From Brevibacterium sanguinis (lineage in GTDB: Bacteria; Actinomycetota; Actinomycetes; Actinomycetales; Brevibacteriaceae), in assembly GCF_003315415.1 (NCBI RefSeq), contig NZ_QNSB01000005.1, positions 1-64,000 of the forward strand: a stretch of DNA of 64,000 nucleotides, in the 5' to 3' direction. Made by a program: the position numbers and the translations under genes. Shown piece by piece: positions 9,680 through 18,671 of this stretch (the stretch's first letter is position 1; every line of letters starts with the position of its first letter). Below the pieces are notes generated by a model. The model was given only the letters and a program-made list of their open reading frames with translations. It searched no databases and had not been told where the DNA came from.

Positions 9680-9685
9680 AACTGT

Positions 9686-9750
9686 TGATCTTCTCACCCC
9701 GTCTGGCTGTCGCCAAACCGTGCCGGGGCTCCTGGTCGCGTGAGAAGATC
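9686..9750. promoter_or_regulatory. Inverted 11-bp repeats in the valS/acyltransferase intergenic region
   Basis: GATCTTCTCAC at 9686-9696 and its exact complement GTGAGAAGATC at 9740-9750 face each other across 43 bp. Each copy lies just before one of the two divergent starts, with GAGAAG as the likely ribosome-site region on both sides. They may be duplicated translation signals or paired operator sites. Confidence 0.45.
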
Positions 9751-9755
9751 GGAGC

Positions 9756-10868
9756 ATGTCGCCACTGGACAGGATCCGATCGGAGAACTTGCCGCCCACG
9801 TCGACCGCCTGGATGAATCCGGCACGGTCCTTCGCGATCATCGCAGTCGTCGCCATCCATTCCCTCGGCACGGTCGTCGAGCAGAGGTTCGCCTCGATGG
9901 GACCCGACTGGTGGGTCGCCAACGCCGTCGATTCGGCATGCCGGTGGTCGGTGCCGGTGTTCATCATGATCTCCGGCGCCCTGGCCATGGACCCCGAGCG
10001 CGGCAACGTGCCACGGAAGTTCCTCAGCAAGCGCGTGTGGCGCATCGGCATCCCGCTCGTGTTCTGGACGGTCGTCTACGTCGCCTTCCGCCGGTACTAC
10101 CTGCTGCCTCCCGACAGCGACTGGGACCCCTTCGCCGCGATCCTCACCGGGTCCCCGTTCGTCCAGCTCTACTTCCTCTACGTCCTCGCCGGTCTCACCC
10201 TGCTCACCCCGTTCTTCCGGCTCCTCAGCGTCCACGGCTCCCGCCGCCTGCAGTGGGGGACAGGGCTGATCTTCCTCGGCATCGGCATGCTCGACCAGTG
10301 GGTGAGCATGGTCGCCGAGGTGGGGGAGGCCAACATCGCCACCCGCTTCCTGCCGATGGCCGGGTTCTACATCCTCGGCTGGGTGCTCCGCGACGTCGTC
10401 ATCTCCACCCGCGGTGCGGCGCTCGCCTGGTGCGCCCTCATCGGGTCCATCGTCCTGACGGCGCTGTGGGCCGGCTTCGGGCCGGGGGAGAAGCCGTGGC
10501 TGTTCCCCTACGAGTACCTGGCGCCGGGAGTGGTCGTCATGTCGCTGTCGGCCTACCTGCTCCTCCACCACCACATGCGCCACGGCTTCACGCTGCTCCA
10601 CATCCTCTACCCGTTCTCCTTCGGGGTGTTCCTCCTCCACCCGCTCATCCTCTACCCCCTGCGCAACGCCATCGGGCTGCCGGATACGGTGCCCGGAGTC
10701 CTCATGCACGCATTCGTCATGCCGTTCGTCTACACCGTCATCTGCGTCGCGATCACGTGGCTGGCGGTGAAGATCCCCGGGGTGCGGGCGGTGTTCGGCG
10801 AGGGCGGCCCGCGCAATCCCCACACCCGCGGCGAGCCGCGGCCCGCGCCGCGCCGGCCCACCGGCTGA
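9756..10868 (+). CDS. Acyltransferase family 3 membrane protein
   Basis: This 370-aa polytopic membrane protein belongs to the OafA/WecH-type acyltransferase 3 family, which O-acetylates or succinylates surface polysaccharides and lipids. About ten hydrophobic segments are visible. The characteristic His lies in the first one (IAVVAIHSLG, near residue 35), and SVPVFIMISGAL near 65 is typical. The GGAG before ATG 9756 is very close, so GAGAAG 11-16 nt upstream may be the real ribosome site. It is divergent from valS. The substrate cannot be told from the neighbours. Confidence 0.85.
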   Translation: MSPLDRIRSENLPPTSTAWMNPARSFAIIAVVAIHSLGTVVEQRFASMGPDWWVANAVDSACRWSVPVFIMISGALAMDPERGNVPRKFLSKRVWRIGIPLVFWTVVYVAFRRYYLLPPDSDWDPFAAILTGSPFVQLYFLYVLAGLTLLTPFFRLLSVHGSRRLQWGTGLIFLGIGMLDQWVSMVAEVGEANIATRFLPMAGFYILGWVLRDVVISTRGAALAWCALIGSIVLTALWAGFGPGEKPWLFPYEYLAPGVVVMSLSAYLLLHHHMRHGFTLLHILYPFSFGVFLLHPLILYPLRNAIGLPDTVPGVLMHAFVMPFVYTVICVAITWLAVKIPGVRAVFGEGGPRNPHTRGEPRPAPRRPTG

Positions 10869-10943
10869 GCCCGGTCTGCAGGCGGCGGAGGGAAAACGTA
10901 CACTGACCGTGATCAGGAACGATCCGCACTCTCAAGGGGGACG

Positions 10944-11699
10944 ATGATGGAAGCACTGAGAGCAGTTGTCACCGGAGCCAGCTCGGGAATCGGCGCGGCC
11001 ACCGTGCGCCGGCTGCGCGAACTCGGATGGGATGTCGTGGCGGTGGCCCGCCGCGAGGACAAGCTGAAGGCGCTCGCCGAGGAGACGGGGGCGAGCTGGT
11101 TCGCCGCCGACCTCACCGATGACGACGCCGTGGCGGCGCTGGCCGCCGAGGTGCTCGCCTCCGGACCCGTCCACTCGCTCGTCGCGAACGCGGGCGCGGC
11201 CTTCGGCACCGATTCCGTCGCCGAGGCGTCCGTCGAGGGGTGGCGCGACATGTACGACATCAACGTCCTCGGGGTCCTGCGGGTCGTCAAGGCGTTCCTG
11301 CCGGCGCTCATCGAGTCTGGTCGAGGTGACATCGTCGTCATGTCCTCGACCGCCGGCCACCAGGCCTATGAGGGCGGAGGCGGGTACGTCGCCGCCAAGC
11401 ACGGCACCCACTCGATCGCGGCGACCCTGCGCCTCGAGCTCTGCGGCGAACCGGTCCGCGTCATCGAGATCGCTCCCGGCATGGTCGCCACCGAGGAGTT
11501 CACACGCAAGCGGGTGGGCAGCCAGGAGCTCGCCGACAAGGTCTACGAAGGGGTGGAGAACCCGCTGACGGCCGACGACGTCGCCGATGCCGTCGTCTAC
11601 ACCCTGACCCGCCCGCACCACTTCAACGTCGACTTCATGGTCATCAGGCCCATCGCCCAGGCCGCCCAGCACAAGGTGGCCCGCCACCAGGGGCTGTGA
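10944..11699 (+). CDS. Short-chain dehydrogenase/reductase
   Basis: This is a classical SDR of 251 aa with the NAD(P)-binding motif TGASSGIG at residues 10-17, NAG in LVANAG, and the catalytic YxxxK in GYVAAKHG. It looks closest to the YdfG-like serine/3-hydroxy acid dehydrogenase branch, but the substrate is not determined. Two consecutive ATG codons (10944 and 10947) follow an AAGGGGG site; 10947 has the better spacing. A TACACT -10-like hexamer at 10899-10904 may be its promoter. The next 420 nt are regulatory. Confidence 0.88.
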   Translation: MMEALRAVVTGASSGIGAATVRRLRELGWDVVAVARREDKLKALAEETGASWFAADLTDDDAVAALAAEVLASGPVHSLVANAGAAFGTDSVAEASVEGWRDMYDINVLGVLRVVKAFLPALIESGRGDIVVMSSTAGHQAYEGGGGYVAAKHGTHSIAATLRLELCGEPVRVIEIAPGMVATEEFTRKRVGSQELADKVYEGVENPLTADDVADAVVYTLTRPHHFNVDFMVIRPIAQAAQHKVARHQGL

Positions 11700-11726
11700 G
11701 CCGCCCGCGCCGCGAGTGCGCCGGTC

Positions 11727-11823
11727 CGCCGAGAGCGCACTGACCGGACGACGGCACACCGATCCGCCGAGGGCACACCTCGCGCCCGAGCTGCACCCTC
11801 GGCGCATTGGTGCACTCTCGGCG
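11727..11823. repeat. Four copies of a CGCCGAGRGTGCAC-like element, two in each orientation
   Basis: Forward copies lie at 11727-11740 and 11765-11778, and inverted copies at 11791-11804 and 11809-11823. They can form one or two large hairpins after the SDR stop and could act as its terminator. The last copy overlaps the -35 of the ileS promoter. The pattern resembles a small dispersed palindromic repeat, which I infer from the copies alone. Confidence 0.6.
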
Positions 11824-11836
11824 AAGGCGGTAGAAT
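11807..11836 (+). promoter_or_regulatory. Promoter of the ileS T-box transcript
   Basis: TTGGTG (11807-11812), an 18-bp spacer and TAGAAT (11831-11836) put the transcript start near 11843, exactly at the beginning of T-box stem I. Confidence 0.7.
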
Positions 11837-11842
11837 CGAGCA

Positions 11843-12119
11843 TGCGATGATCCGGCCATCACCGGGGAGCATCCGGAAGAACAGTGCCCACATTCCCTCC
11901 TCCACCTCGGCGACAAGGAACCCCCACCTCGGCGAGGTGGGACGATGGGGACGAGCAGCGGGCACTCAGTAGAACCGGACGGGTGGACCCGTCATCGTCC
12001 GTCAATGAGCGATCCGCTCGCCGACCCTCCCCACCGGGAGGCCGGTGCGGATAAGCGAGGTGGTACCGCGGCGTCAGTCGTCCTCGCGACAGTGACCGCT
12101 GCGAACCCGAAGGACGCTC
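11843..12119 (+). promoter_or_regulatory. T-box riboswitch, ultrashort stem I, isoleucine specifier, translational
   Basis: This leader senses uncharged tRNA-Ile and controls ileS. The short stem I around CCGGCCATCACCGGGGAG holds the specifier ATC at 11858-11860. The conserved antisequestrator T-box sequence AGGTGGTACCGCGG spans about 12058-12071. Its GGTGG part pairs with the tRNA 3' end. Downstream, CGTCCT at 12079-12084 can pair with AGGACG at 12111-12116, which contains the ileS ribosome site. Control is therefore by ribosome-site sequestration, not termination, as known for actinobacterial ileS T-boxes. No terminator follows. Confidence 0.92.
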
Positions 12120-15100
12120 ATGACGCAACCGATGTACCCCAAGGCCTCGACCTCAGCCTTCGGCCTCAGTGCCTCGCCGAACTTCCCGGCGATCGAGGAG
12201 GCCGTGCTCGAGTACTGGAAGCAGGACGGCACCTTCCAGGCCTCGGTCGATCAGCGCGATGCGGGCGAGAACGGCGCCAACGAGTTCGTCTTCTACGACG
12301 GCCCTCCCTTCGCCAACGGCCTGCCCCACTACGGCCATCTGCTCACCGGCTACGTCAAGGACGTCGTCCCCCGCTTCCAGACCATGCGCGGGAAGAAGGT
12401 CGACCGTCGTTTCGGCTGGGACACCCACGGCCTGCCCGCCGAGCTCGAGGCCGAACGCCAGCTGGGGATCACGGACAAGTCCGAGATCGGGCGCATGGGG
12501 CTCGCCGCCTTCAACGACGCCTGCCGCTCCTCGGTGCTCAAGTACACGAAGGAGTGGGAGGAGTACGTCACCAGGCAGGGCCGCTGGGTCGACTTCGACA
12601 ACGACTACAAGACGCTCAACGTCGAGTACATGGAGAGCGTCATCTGGGCGTTCAAACAGCTGTGGGACAAGGGCCTCGTCTACGAGGGCTACCGCGTCCT
12701 GCCCTACTGCTGGAAGGACCAGACCCCGCTGTCGAGCCATGAGCTGCGCATGGACGACGACGTCTACAAGTCCCGTCAGGACCCGGCCGTGACCATCGGG
12801 TACAAGCTGAGGGACTCCGACGAATGGGTCCTCATCTGGACCACGACGCCGTGGACCGTGCCCTCGAACCAGGCCGTCGCCGTCAACCCCGACATCACCC
12901 TGGCCGCCGTCGTCCCGGGTCCCGACGGATCCGCCCAGCTGCAGGGCAAGACCCTCATCCTCGCCGAGGCACGCCTGTCCGCCTACGCCCGTGAGCTGGG
13001 GGAGAATCCCGAGGTGCTGCGCACCTTCCCGTCCTCCGAGCTGCTCGGCCGCGCCTACGAACCGCCGTTCCCCTACTACGAGGGCCGGCAGGACGAGTTC
13101 GGCGACGCCATGCACACGATCCTCGAGGCCCGGTTCGTCACCACCGAGGAAGGCACCGGCATCGTCCACCAGTCGCCGGCCTTCGGTGAGGAGGACAAGG
13201 AGCTCACCGACGCCTACGGCATCACCGCGGCCCGTCCCGTCGACGACGCCGGCTGCTTCGACGGAGGCGTTCCCGACTACCAGGGCCAGCAGGTCTTCGA
13301 CGCCAACAAGGCGATCATCAGGGACCTGCGCGACCACACCGGTCCGCTGGCCGGCCGCAGCGCCCTGCTCGTCCGCCACGAATCCTACGAGCACTCCTAC
13401 CCGCACTGCTGGCGCTGCCGCAACCCGCTGATCTACCGCGCCGTGTCCTCCTGGTTCGTCCGCGTCACCGAGTTCAAGGACCGGATGATCGAGCTCAACG
13501 AGCAGATCAACTGGGTGCCCGAGAACGTCAAGCACGGCCAGTTCGGCAAATGGCTCGAGAACGCCCGGGACTGGTCGATCTCGCGCAACCGATTCTGGGG
13601 CTCACCGATCCCCGTGTGGGTCTCCGACGATCCCACCTACCCGCGCACCGACGTCTACGGCTCGCTCGCCGAGATCGAGGCCGACTTCGGACGGCTCCCG
13701 GTCAACGACAGGGGAGAGGTCGACCTCCACCGTCCCTGGGTCGACGACCTCACCCGCCCCAACCCGGACGATCCCACGGGGAAGTCGACGATGCGCCGGA
13801 TCCCGGAGATCTTCGACGTGTGGTTCGACTCCGGGTCGATGAGCTACGCCCAGGTCCACTATCCGTTCGAGAACTCGGAGTGGTTCGACAACCACTTCCC
13901 CGCCGACTTCATCGTCGAGTACGTCGGACAGACCCGCGGCTGGTTCTACCTGCTCCACGTCCTGGCCACCGCGATCTTCGACCGCCCTGCGTTCACGAAC
14001 TGCATCTCCCACGGCATCGTGCTCGGCTCCGACGGGCAGAAGATGTCGAAGTCGCTGCGCAACTACCCCGACGTCAACGAGGTCTTCCACCGCGACGGCT
14101 CCGACGCGATGCGCTGGTTCCTCATGGCCTCGTCGATCCTGCGCGGAGGCAACCTCGTCGTCACCGAGCAGGGCATCCGCGACGGCGTCCGCCAGGTCGT
14201 GCTGCCCCTGTGGAACACGTGGCAGTTCTTCGCGACCTACGCCAACGCCGCGGACGGCGGCGAGGGCGGGAACCCGGGATACCGGGCACAGGCGCGCTAC
14301 GACTCGACCCAGGTGCTCGACCGCTACCTGCTCGCGAAGACGCACGATCTCATCAGCAGCTTCGCCGAGGCGATGGAGGGCCTCGACATCTGGGCCGCCT
14401 GCGACCTCGTCCGCTCCCACCTCGACATGCTCACCAACTGGTACGTGCGCCGCTCGCGTCGCCGCTTCTGGGACGGCACCCCCGAGACCCACGAGTCCTT
14501 CGACGTGTTCCACACGTGCCTCGAGGCGTTCTGCCGCGTCGCGGCGCCGCTGCTGCCCTTCACGACCGAGGAGATCTACCGCGGCCTGACCGGGGAGCGC
14601 TCCGTCCACCTCGCCGACTACCCCGACGCCGACCTGTTCCCGGCCGACGCCGAGCTCGTCGAGGCGATGGACCTCACCCGCGACATCTGCTCGACCGCCT
14701 CGTCGGTGCGCAAGGCCAACCGGCTGCGCGTGCGCCTGCCGCTGAACAGGCTCATCGTCGCCGGCGACACGCCGCTTCCCGCCGAGTTCACCGACATCAT
14801 CGCCGACGAGCTCAACGTCCGCGCGGTCGAGGTCCTCGACACCGCCGAGGCGGAGACCGCCGGGTTCTCGCTCTCGCAGAACCTCGTCGTCAACGCCCGG
14901 GCCGCCGGACCCCGACTGGGCAAGCAGGTGCAGCAGGTGATCCGGGCGGCGAAGTCCGGCGACTGGTCGATCGCCGCCGACGGCACCGTGACCAGCGGCG
15001 GGATCGCCCTCGTCGCCGGCGAGTACACCCTGGAGTCGGTCGCCGAGTCCGGCACCGAGGGGATGGAGCTCGCCCCCCTCGACTCGGGCTTCCTCGCGCT

Positions 15101-15386
15101 CGACACCCGCGTGACTCCCGAACTCGAGGCCGAGGGCGTGGCGCGTGACACCGTGCGCGCCATCCAGGGCATCCGCAAGCAGCTCGACCTGCACATCTCC
15201 GACCGCATCACCGTCGTCATCGAGGCGGACGCGGCAGTCACCTCGGCGCTCGAGGCGCACCGCGACCTCATCGCCGCCGAGACCCTGACGACGGAGCTCG
15301 GCTTCGCGCCGCTCGACGGCCGCGAGGGCGTCTTCGCCCCCGAGGAGCTGCCGGGCGGGACCCGGATCGCGGTGAGCCGGGCATGA
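12120..15386 (+). CDS. ileS: Isoleucyl-tRNA synthetase, long (eukaryotic/archaeal-like) type
   Basis: This enzyme charges tRNA-Ile. At 1088 aa it is longer than the E. coli enzyme. A HIGH-type motif PHYGHLL lies near residue 67, the editing domain with TTPWTVPSN near 245, and [11 protein letters not shown] near 642. The C-terminal region lacks a clear zinc-binding Cys cluster. Both features fit the type 2 IleRS found in actinobacteria and eukaryotes, a type generally less sensitive to mupirocin. The start is ATG 12120, 4 nt after AAGGACG. The stop overlaps folC by 4 nt. Expression is set by the T-box leader. Confidence 0.95.
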   Translation: MTQPMYPKASTSAFGLSASPNFPAIEEAVLEYWKQDGTFQASVDQRDAGENGANEFVFYDGPPFANGLPHYGHLLTGYVKDVVPRFQTMRGKKVDRRFGWDTHGLPAELEAERQLGITDKSEIGRMGLAAFNDACRSSVLKYTKEWEEYVTRQGRWVDFDNDYKTLNVEYMESVIWAFKQLWDKGLVYEGYRVLPYCWKDQTPLSSHELRMDDDVYKSRQDPAVTIGYKLRDSDEWVLIWTTTPWTVPSNQAVAVNPDITLAAVVPGPDGSAQLQGKTLILAEARLSAYARELGENPEVLRTFPSSELLGRAYEPPFPYYEGRQDEFGDAMHTILEARFVTTEEGTGIVHQSPAFGEEDKELTDAYGITAARPVDDAGCFDGGVPDYQGQQVFDANKAIIRDLRDHTGPLAGRSALLVRHESYEHSYPHCWRCRNPLIYRAVSSWFVRVTEFKDRMIELNEQINWVPENVKHGQFGKWLENARDWSISRNRFWGSPIPVWVSDDPTYPRTDVYGSLAEIEADFGRLPVNDRGEVDLHRPWVDDLTRPNPDDPTGKSTMRRIPEIFDVWFDSGSMSYAQVHYPFENSEWFDNHFPADFIVEYVGQTRGWFYLLHVLATAIFDRPAFTNCISHGIVLGSDGQKMSKSLRNYPDVNEVFHRDGSDAMRWFLMASSILRGGNLVVTEQGIRDGVRQVVLPLWNTWQFFATYANAADGGEGGNPGYRAQARYDSTQVLDRYLLAKTHDLISSFAEAMEGLDIWAACDLVRSHLDMLTNWYVRRSRRRFWDGTPETHESFDVFHTCLEAFCRVAAPLLPFTTEEIYRGLTGERSVHLADYPDADLFPADAELVEAMDLTRDICSTASSVRKANRLRVRLPLNRLIVAGDTPLPAEFTDIIADELNVRAVEVLDTAEAETAGFSLSQNLVVNARAAGPRLGKQVQQVIRAAKSGDWSIAADGTVTSGGIALVAGEYTLESVAESGTEGMELAPLDSGFLALDTRVTPELEAEGVARDTVRAIQGIRKQLDLHISDRITVVIEADAAVTSALEAHRDLIAAETLTTELGFAPLDGREGVFAPEELPGGTRIAVSRA

Positions 15387-16792
15387 GCGCCGACAGGGAC
15401 ACGGCCGGCCCGACCGACGAGGGCTCCGCGGCCGACCTCGCGCGGGTGTGGGCCGAACTGCTGGCGCGGGCGGGGGAGACCCAGGTCGAGGTCCGCCTCG
15501 ACGCGACCCGCCGGGCCTGCGAGCTCCTCGGCGACATCCACCGGGCCGCCCCCGTGATCATGGTGACGGGGACGAACGGGAAGACGTCGACGGGGCGGAT
15601 GATCGAGGCGATCGTCTCCGCCCATGACCTGCGGGTGGGCCTCTTCACGAGCCCGCACCTCCATTCGGTCACCGAGCGGGTGCGGGTCGACGCGGCGCCG
15701 ATCGCCGCCGCGGACTTCGTGCGCATCCACGACGAGATCCGGCCCTACCTCGAGATCGTCGACGCCGAGCTCAGCGCCGCGGGCCGGAACCGGCTGACCT
15801 TCTTCGAGGCGCTGACCGTCCTCGCCTTCGCGGTGTTCGCCGACGCCCCCGTCGACGTCGTCGTCGCCGAGGTGGGGATGGGCGGGGAATGGGACTCGAC
15901 GAACGTCGCCGACGCCGAGGTCTGCGTCTTCACCAGGGTCGGCCTCGATCATCAGAAGTTCCTCGGCGACACCCTCGCCGAGATCGCCGCGACCAAGGCG
16001 GGGATCCTCAACCGCAGCATCGCCGACACCCCGGCCCCCCACCCGGTCGCCGTCATCGGCGCTCAGGACGATGAGGCGCTCGAGGTCCTCGACGCCGAGA
16101 CGGCTCGCCGCGGCGTGCCCGCGCTCGTCGAGGACCGGGCGTTCAGGCTCCTCGATCGGCAGCAGGCCGTCGACGGTCAGCTCATCAGCGTCCAGGGCAT
16201 CCGCGACGTCTACTCGGATCTGTTCCTGCCCCTGCACGGGGTCCATCAGGCGCACAATGCGGCGGTGGCCCTCGTGGCCGCCGAGGCGTTCCTGTCCGAT
16301 GACGACAAGCCGTTGGACCGTGACACCGTCGCCGAGGGGTTCAGCCATGTCACCTCGCCGGGACGCGCGGAGCTGGTCCGCACCGGCCCGGCGGTGCTCG
16401 TCGACGGAGCCCACAACCCCGACGCCGCGCACGTGCTCGCCGAGACCATCGCCGAGGCCTTCGACTTCGACTACACGGTGCTCGTCCTCGCGATGCTCGC
16501 CGACAAGGATGCCCACGGCGTCCTCGAGGCGCTCCACCGCAGCGCCGACGTCCTCGTCGTCAGCGAGGTCATCTCCGACCGTGCGCTGAGCGCACACGAC
16601 CTCGCCGAGGCGGCCCGCGAATGGGTCGACGAGGACGACGTCATCGAGACCCCCGACCTCAACGCCGCCCTGATGAAGGCCATCGACCTGGCGAACGAGT
16701 CGGGGTCGTCGCGGCCGGGGATCGTCGTCACCGGTTCGCTGTACACCGTCGCCGAGGCCCGGGTGCTCCTGGGCAGGGAGAGCGCCGAATGA
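15383..16792 (+). CDS. folC: Folylpolyglutamate/dihydrofolate synthase
   Basis: This Mur-ligase-family enzyme adds glutamate to dihydropteroate and to folates, in the cytosol. The 469-aa chain shows the P-loop [12 protein letters not shown] near residue 56, GLFTSPHL near 90, the Mg-site region [15 protein letters not shown] near 155 and [11 protein letters not shown] near 337. The ATG overlaps the ileS stop (ATGA), so translation is coupled. The pairing of ileS or valS with folC is common in Gram-positive genomes. The next gene overlaps its stop in the same way. Confidence 0.93.
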   Translation: MSADRDTAGPTDEGSAADLARVWAELLARAGETQVEVRLDATRRACELLGDIHRAAPVIMVTGTNGKTSTGRMIEAIVSAHDLRVGLFTSPHLHSVTERVRVDAAPIAAADFVRIHDEIRPYLEIVDAELSAAGRNRLTFFEALTVLAFAVFADAPVDVVVAEVGMGGEWDSTNVADAEVCVFTRVGLDHQKFLGDTLAEIAATKAGILNRSIADTPAPHPVAVIGAQDDEALEVLDAETARRGVPALVEDRAFRLLDRQQAVDGQLISVQGIRDVYSDLFLPLHGVHQAHNAAVALVAAEAFLSDDDKPLDRDTVAEGFSHVTSPGRAELVRTGPAVLVDGAHNPDAAHVLAETIAEAFDFDYTVLVLAMLADKDAHGVLEALHRSADVLVVSEVISDRALSAHDLAEAAREWVDEDDVIETPDLNAALMKAIDLANESGSSRPGIVVTGSLYTVAEARVLLGRESAE

Positions 16793-17154
16793 AGTCGAAG
16801 TACCCCGTCCTCTGCGGCTCGATCCTCATCTGCGAGCTCGTCGTCGTCTACTTCGCCGTGCTCACGGCCTACGGGCTCGAGGTCAAGGCCGCCGAGACCC
16901 TCGGCCTGGGGCAGCTGCTCATCGGCGCCTCGGCGGTCGCCGTTCTCGCCATCGCCGCGGTGGTCCTGCTGCCGCGACGGATCGGACAGCGACGACCCGG
17001 GGTCGTCCTCGGGTGGATCGTCCAGGTCCTGCTCCTGGCGTCGGGCTTCGTCGTCAGCGCGATGTTCTTCGTCGCGGCGATGTTCATCGCCCTGTGGGCC
17101 GTGGCCGTCTACTGGTCGGCACGCATCGACCGGGAGGTCGCGCAGCGCTCCTGA
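16789..17154 (+). CDS. DUF4233 family membrane protein
   Basis: This 121-aa protein has four hydrophobic segments (about residues 7-27, 40-60, 70-90 and 92-110), with KSKYPVL at the N-terminus and a charged tail ARIDREVAQRS. It matches the actinobacterial DUF4233 family, which is almost always encoded directly after folC; its function is unknown. The ATG at 16789 overlaps the folC stop, so it is translationally coupled. ndk follows 48 nt later, probably in the same transcript. Confidence 0.85.
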   Translation: MKSKYPVLCGSILICELVVVYFAVLTAYGLEVKAAETLGLGQLLIGASAVAVLAIAAVVLLPRRIGQRRPGVVLGWIVQVLLLASGFVVSAMFFVAAMFIALWAVAVYWSARIDREVAQRS

Positions 17155-17202
17155 GGCGCCAGAGCCCCACCGAAATCACAACCGCAACCGAAAGGACCCG
17201 GA

Positions 17203-17616
17203 ATGGAACGCACTCTCATCCTCATCAAGCCCGATGGTGTCGCACGAGGACTCGTCGGACAGATCCTCGCCCGCATCGAGGCGAAGGGATATTCGATCGA
17301 CGAGCTGCGGCTGCGCACCGCGACGCCCGAGGAGCTCGCCGCCCACTACGCCGAGCACGAGGGCAAGCCCTTCTACCAGCCGCTCGTCGACTTCATGTCC
17401 GAAGGACCCATCGTCTCCCTCATCGCCTCGGGCCAGGGAGTGATCCCGGGCTTCCGGTCCCTGGCCGGAGCGACCGACCCGACGGCCGCGGCGCCGGGCA
17501 CGATCCGCGGGGACCTCGGCCGGGACTGGGGCGAGAAGGTCCAGAAGAACCTCGTGCACGGATCCGACTCGGCCGAATCCGCCGAACGGGAGATCGCGAT
17601 CTGGTTCCCGAACTGA
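17203..17616 (+). CDS. ndk: Nucleoside diphosphate kinase
   Basis: This enzyme transfers the gamma-phosphate between nucleoside triphosphates and diphosphates through a phosphohistidine. At 137 aa it is full length, with [13 protein letters not shown] at the N-terminus and the active-site His in NLVHGSDS. An insertion-free Kpn-loop region is visible as well. The ribosome site GAAAGGA lies 9 nt before ATG 17203. It is the last gene of the ileS-folC-DUF4233-ndk unit and is followed by a strong hairpin. Confidence 0.96.
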   Translation: MERTLILIKPDGVARGLVGQILARIEAKGYSIDELRLRTATPEELAAHYAEHEGKPFYQPLVDFMSEGPIVSLIASGQGVIPGFRSLAGATDPTAAAPGTIRGDLGRDWGEKVQKNLVHGSDSAESAEREIAIWFPN

Positions 17617-17640
17617 GCTGAACCGGGAGAACCCGGCGAC

Positions 17641-17672
17641 CAGGCGCCGCAGCGACCGTGCTGCGGCGCCTG
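17641..17672. terminator. Terminator hairpin between ndk and the VKOR-type gene
   Basis: A perfect 13-bp stem, CAGGCGCCGCAGC with its complement, and a 6-nt loop lie 24 nt after the ndk stop. It sits between convergent genes and can serve both. There is no T-run. Confidence 0.75.
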
Positions 17673-17741
17673 TCGTGTTCGCGGCAGGGGGGCGCCGCTC
17701 GGCCTGCTGCCGGGGGCGGCTGAACTGCTGCCGCGGGCGGC

Positions 17742-18428
17742 TCAGAAGAGGGTGGAGAAGTAGTTCCAGAACTGGACGACGATGCAGGCGGCGATGATGA
17801 GCAGCCACAGCACCGCGATCGCGACGTTCTCCTTCGCTATGACACGGACTGCCGTGCTCTCGGCGACGGACCGGCCGAACCCGCCGGTGAGCGCATTGTG
17901 CGCCGTGACCGCGCAGAACAGCGGAATCGTCATGAACCACACGACGATGCACCAGGGGCAGCCGACGCCGATGACGTAGATCGAGGCGTGGAAGAGGTAC
18001 ATGACGAGCACCACGCCCAGTCCGAGGCCGATGTTGAGACCGATCATGATCCACCGCGGCAGCCTCACCCCGGCCAGCAGGAGCACGCCGATGAGGAGGG
18101 GGACGACGAAGGCGCCGATCCCCAGCAGCTGATTGGGGAACCCGAAGATCTGACTCTGCGCCGCCTCCATCACCGAACCGCACGAGAAGAACGGATTGAG
18201 ATCGCACGAGAGAACGGCGGAGGGGTTCTCCAGCTTCTCGTACTTCTCCACCGACAGGGTGAAGGAGGCGAGGAACCCGACCGTCGACATCACGATGAGG
18301 ACGATGCCGAAGGGCACCGCACGCAGCACCCAGGGACGACGGGAGGGGGAGAGGCCGAGGTCGTCCTCGACAAGCGCTTCTGCAGGATTCACCCTCCAAG
18401 AATGCCCCCCGCACACGGCCCGCGGCAA
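17742..18428 (-). CDS. Vitamin K epoxide reductase (VKOR) family membrane protein
   Basis: Bacterial VKOR homologues regenerate DsbA-like oxidants using quinones during disulfide formation outside the membrane. This 228-aa protein has about five membrane segments. The active-site CPWC lies near residue 156, and the loop cysteine pair is in SCDLNPFFSCG near 75-85. The start is uncertain. TTG 18428 is listed, but GTG 18392 sits directly on a GGAGG and aligns with the end of the nonconserved N-terminus. No DsbA-like partner is adjacent. It is divergent from rne across a shared 240-nt regulatory region. Confidence 0.85.
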   Translation of the reverse strand: MPRAVCGGHSWRVNPAEALVEDDLGLSPSRRPWVLRAVPFGIVLIVMSTVGFLASFTLSVEKYEKLENPSAVLSCDLNPFFSCGSVMEAAQSQIFGFPNQLLGIGAFVVPLLIGVLLLAGVRLPRWIMIGLNIGLGLGVVLVMYLFHASIYVIGVGCPWCIVVWFMTIPLFCAVTAHNALTGGFGRSVAESTAVRVIAKENVAIAVLWLLIIAACIVVQFWNYFSTLF

Positions 18429-18450
18429 ACGCCCGAGGGCGAATCTGTGA

Positions 18451-18671
18451 CATAATGCTGTGACGGATACCCGCCCTCACACCGGACGGGATAAGTGCCT
18501 CCACCGAGCCGAGGGTATGACCTCGCAGGTCGACACGAAGTCGAGGCAGCATGAAGGCCTACGCGCCGAGCGCGAGCTGGACATGCCATCCACGAGTTTC
18601 GGTCCCTGAGGGACCATGCAAGGAACCGAAGATCCGTACGGTGTGAACGGAGACTTCGGCCAGGAGTGATG
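18451..18671 (+). promoter_or_regulatory. Structured leader of rne with a CATAAT -10
   Basis: A CATAAT hexamer at 18451-18456 would start a leader of about 200 nt. It contains several hairpins: TCGAC-ACGAA-GTCGA near 18527-18545; a perfect GGTCCC-TGA-GGGACC at 18601-18615; and an alternative pairing of TTCGGT (18598-18603) with ACCGAA (18625-18630). The last two are mutually exclusive. RNase E genes are often autoregulated through structured 5' leaders, so this may be a self-cleavage target. Confidence 0.45.
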
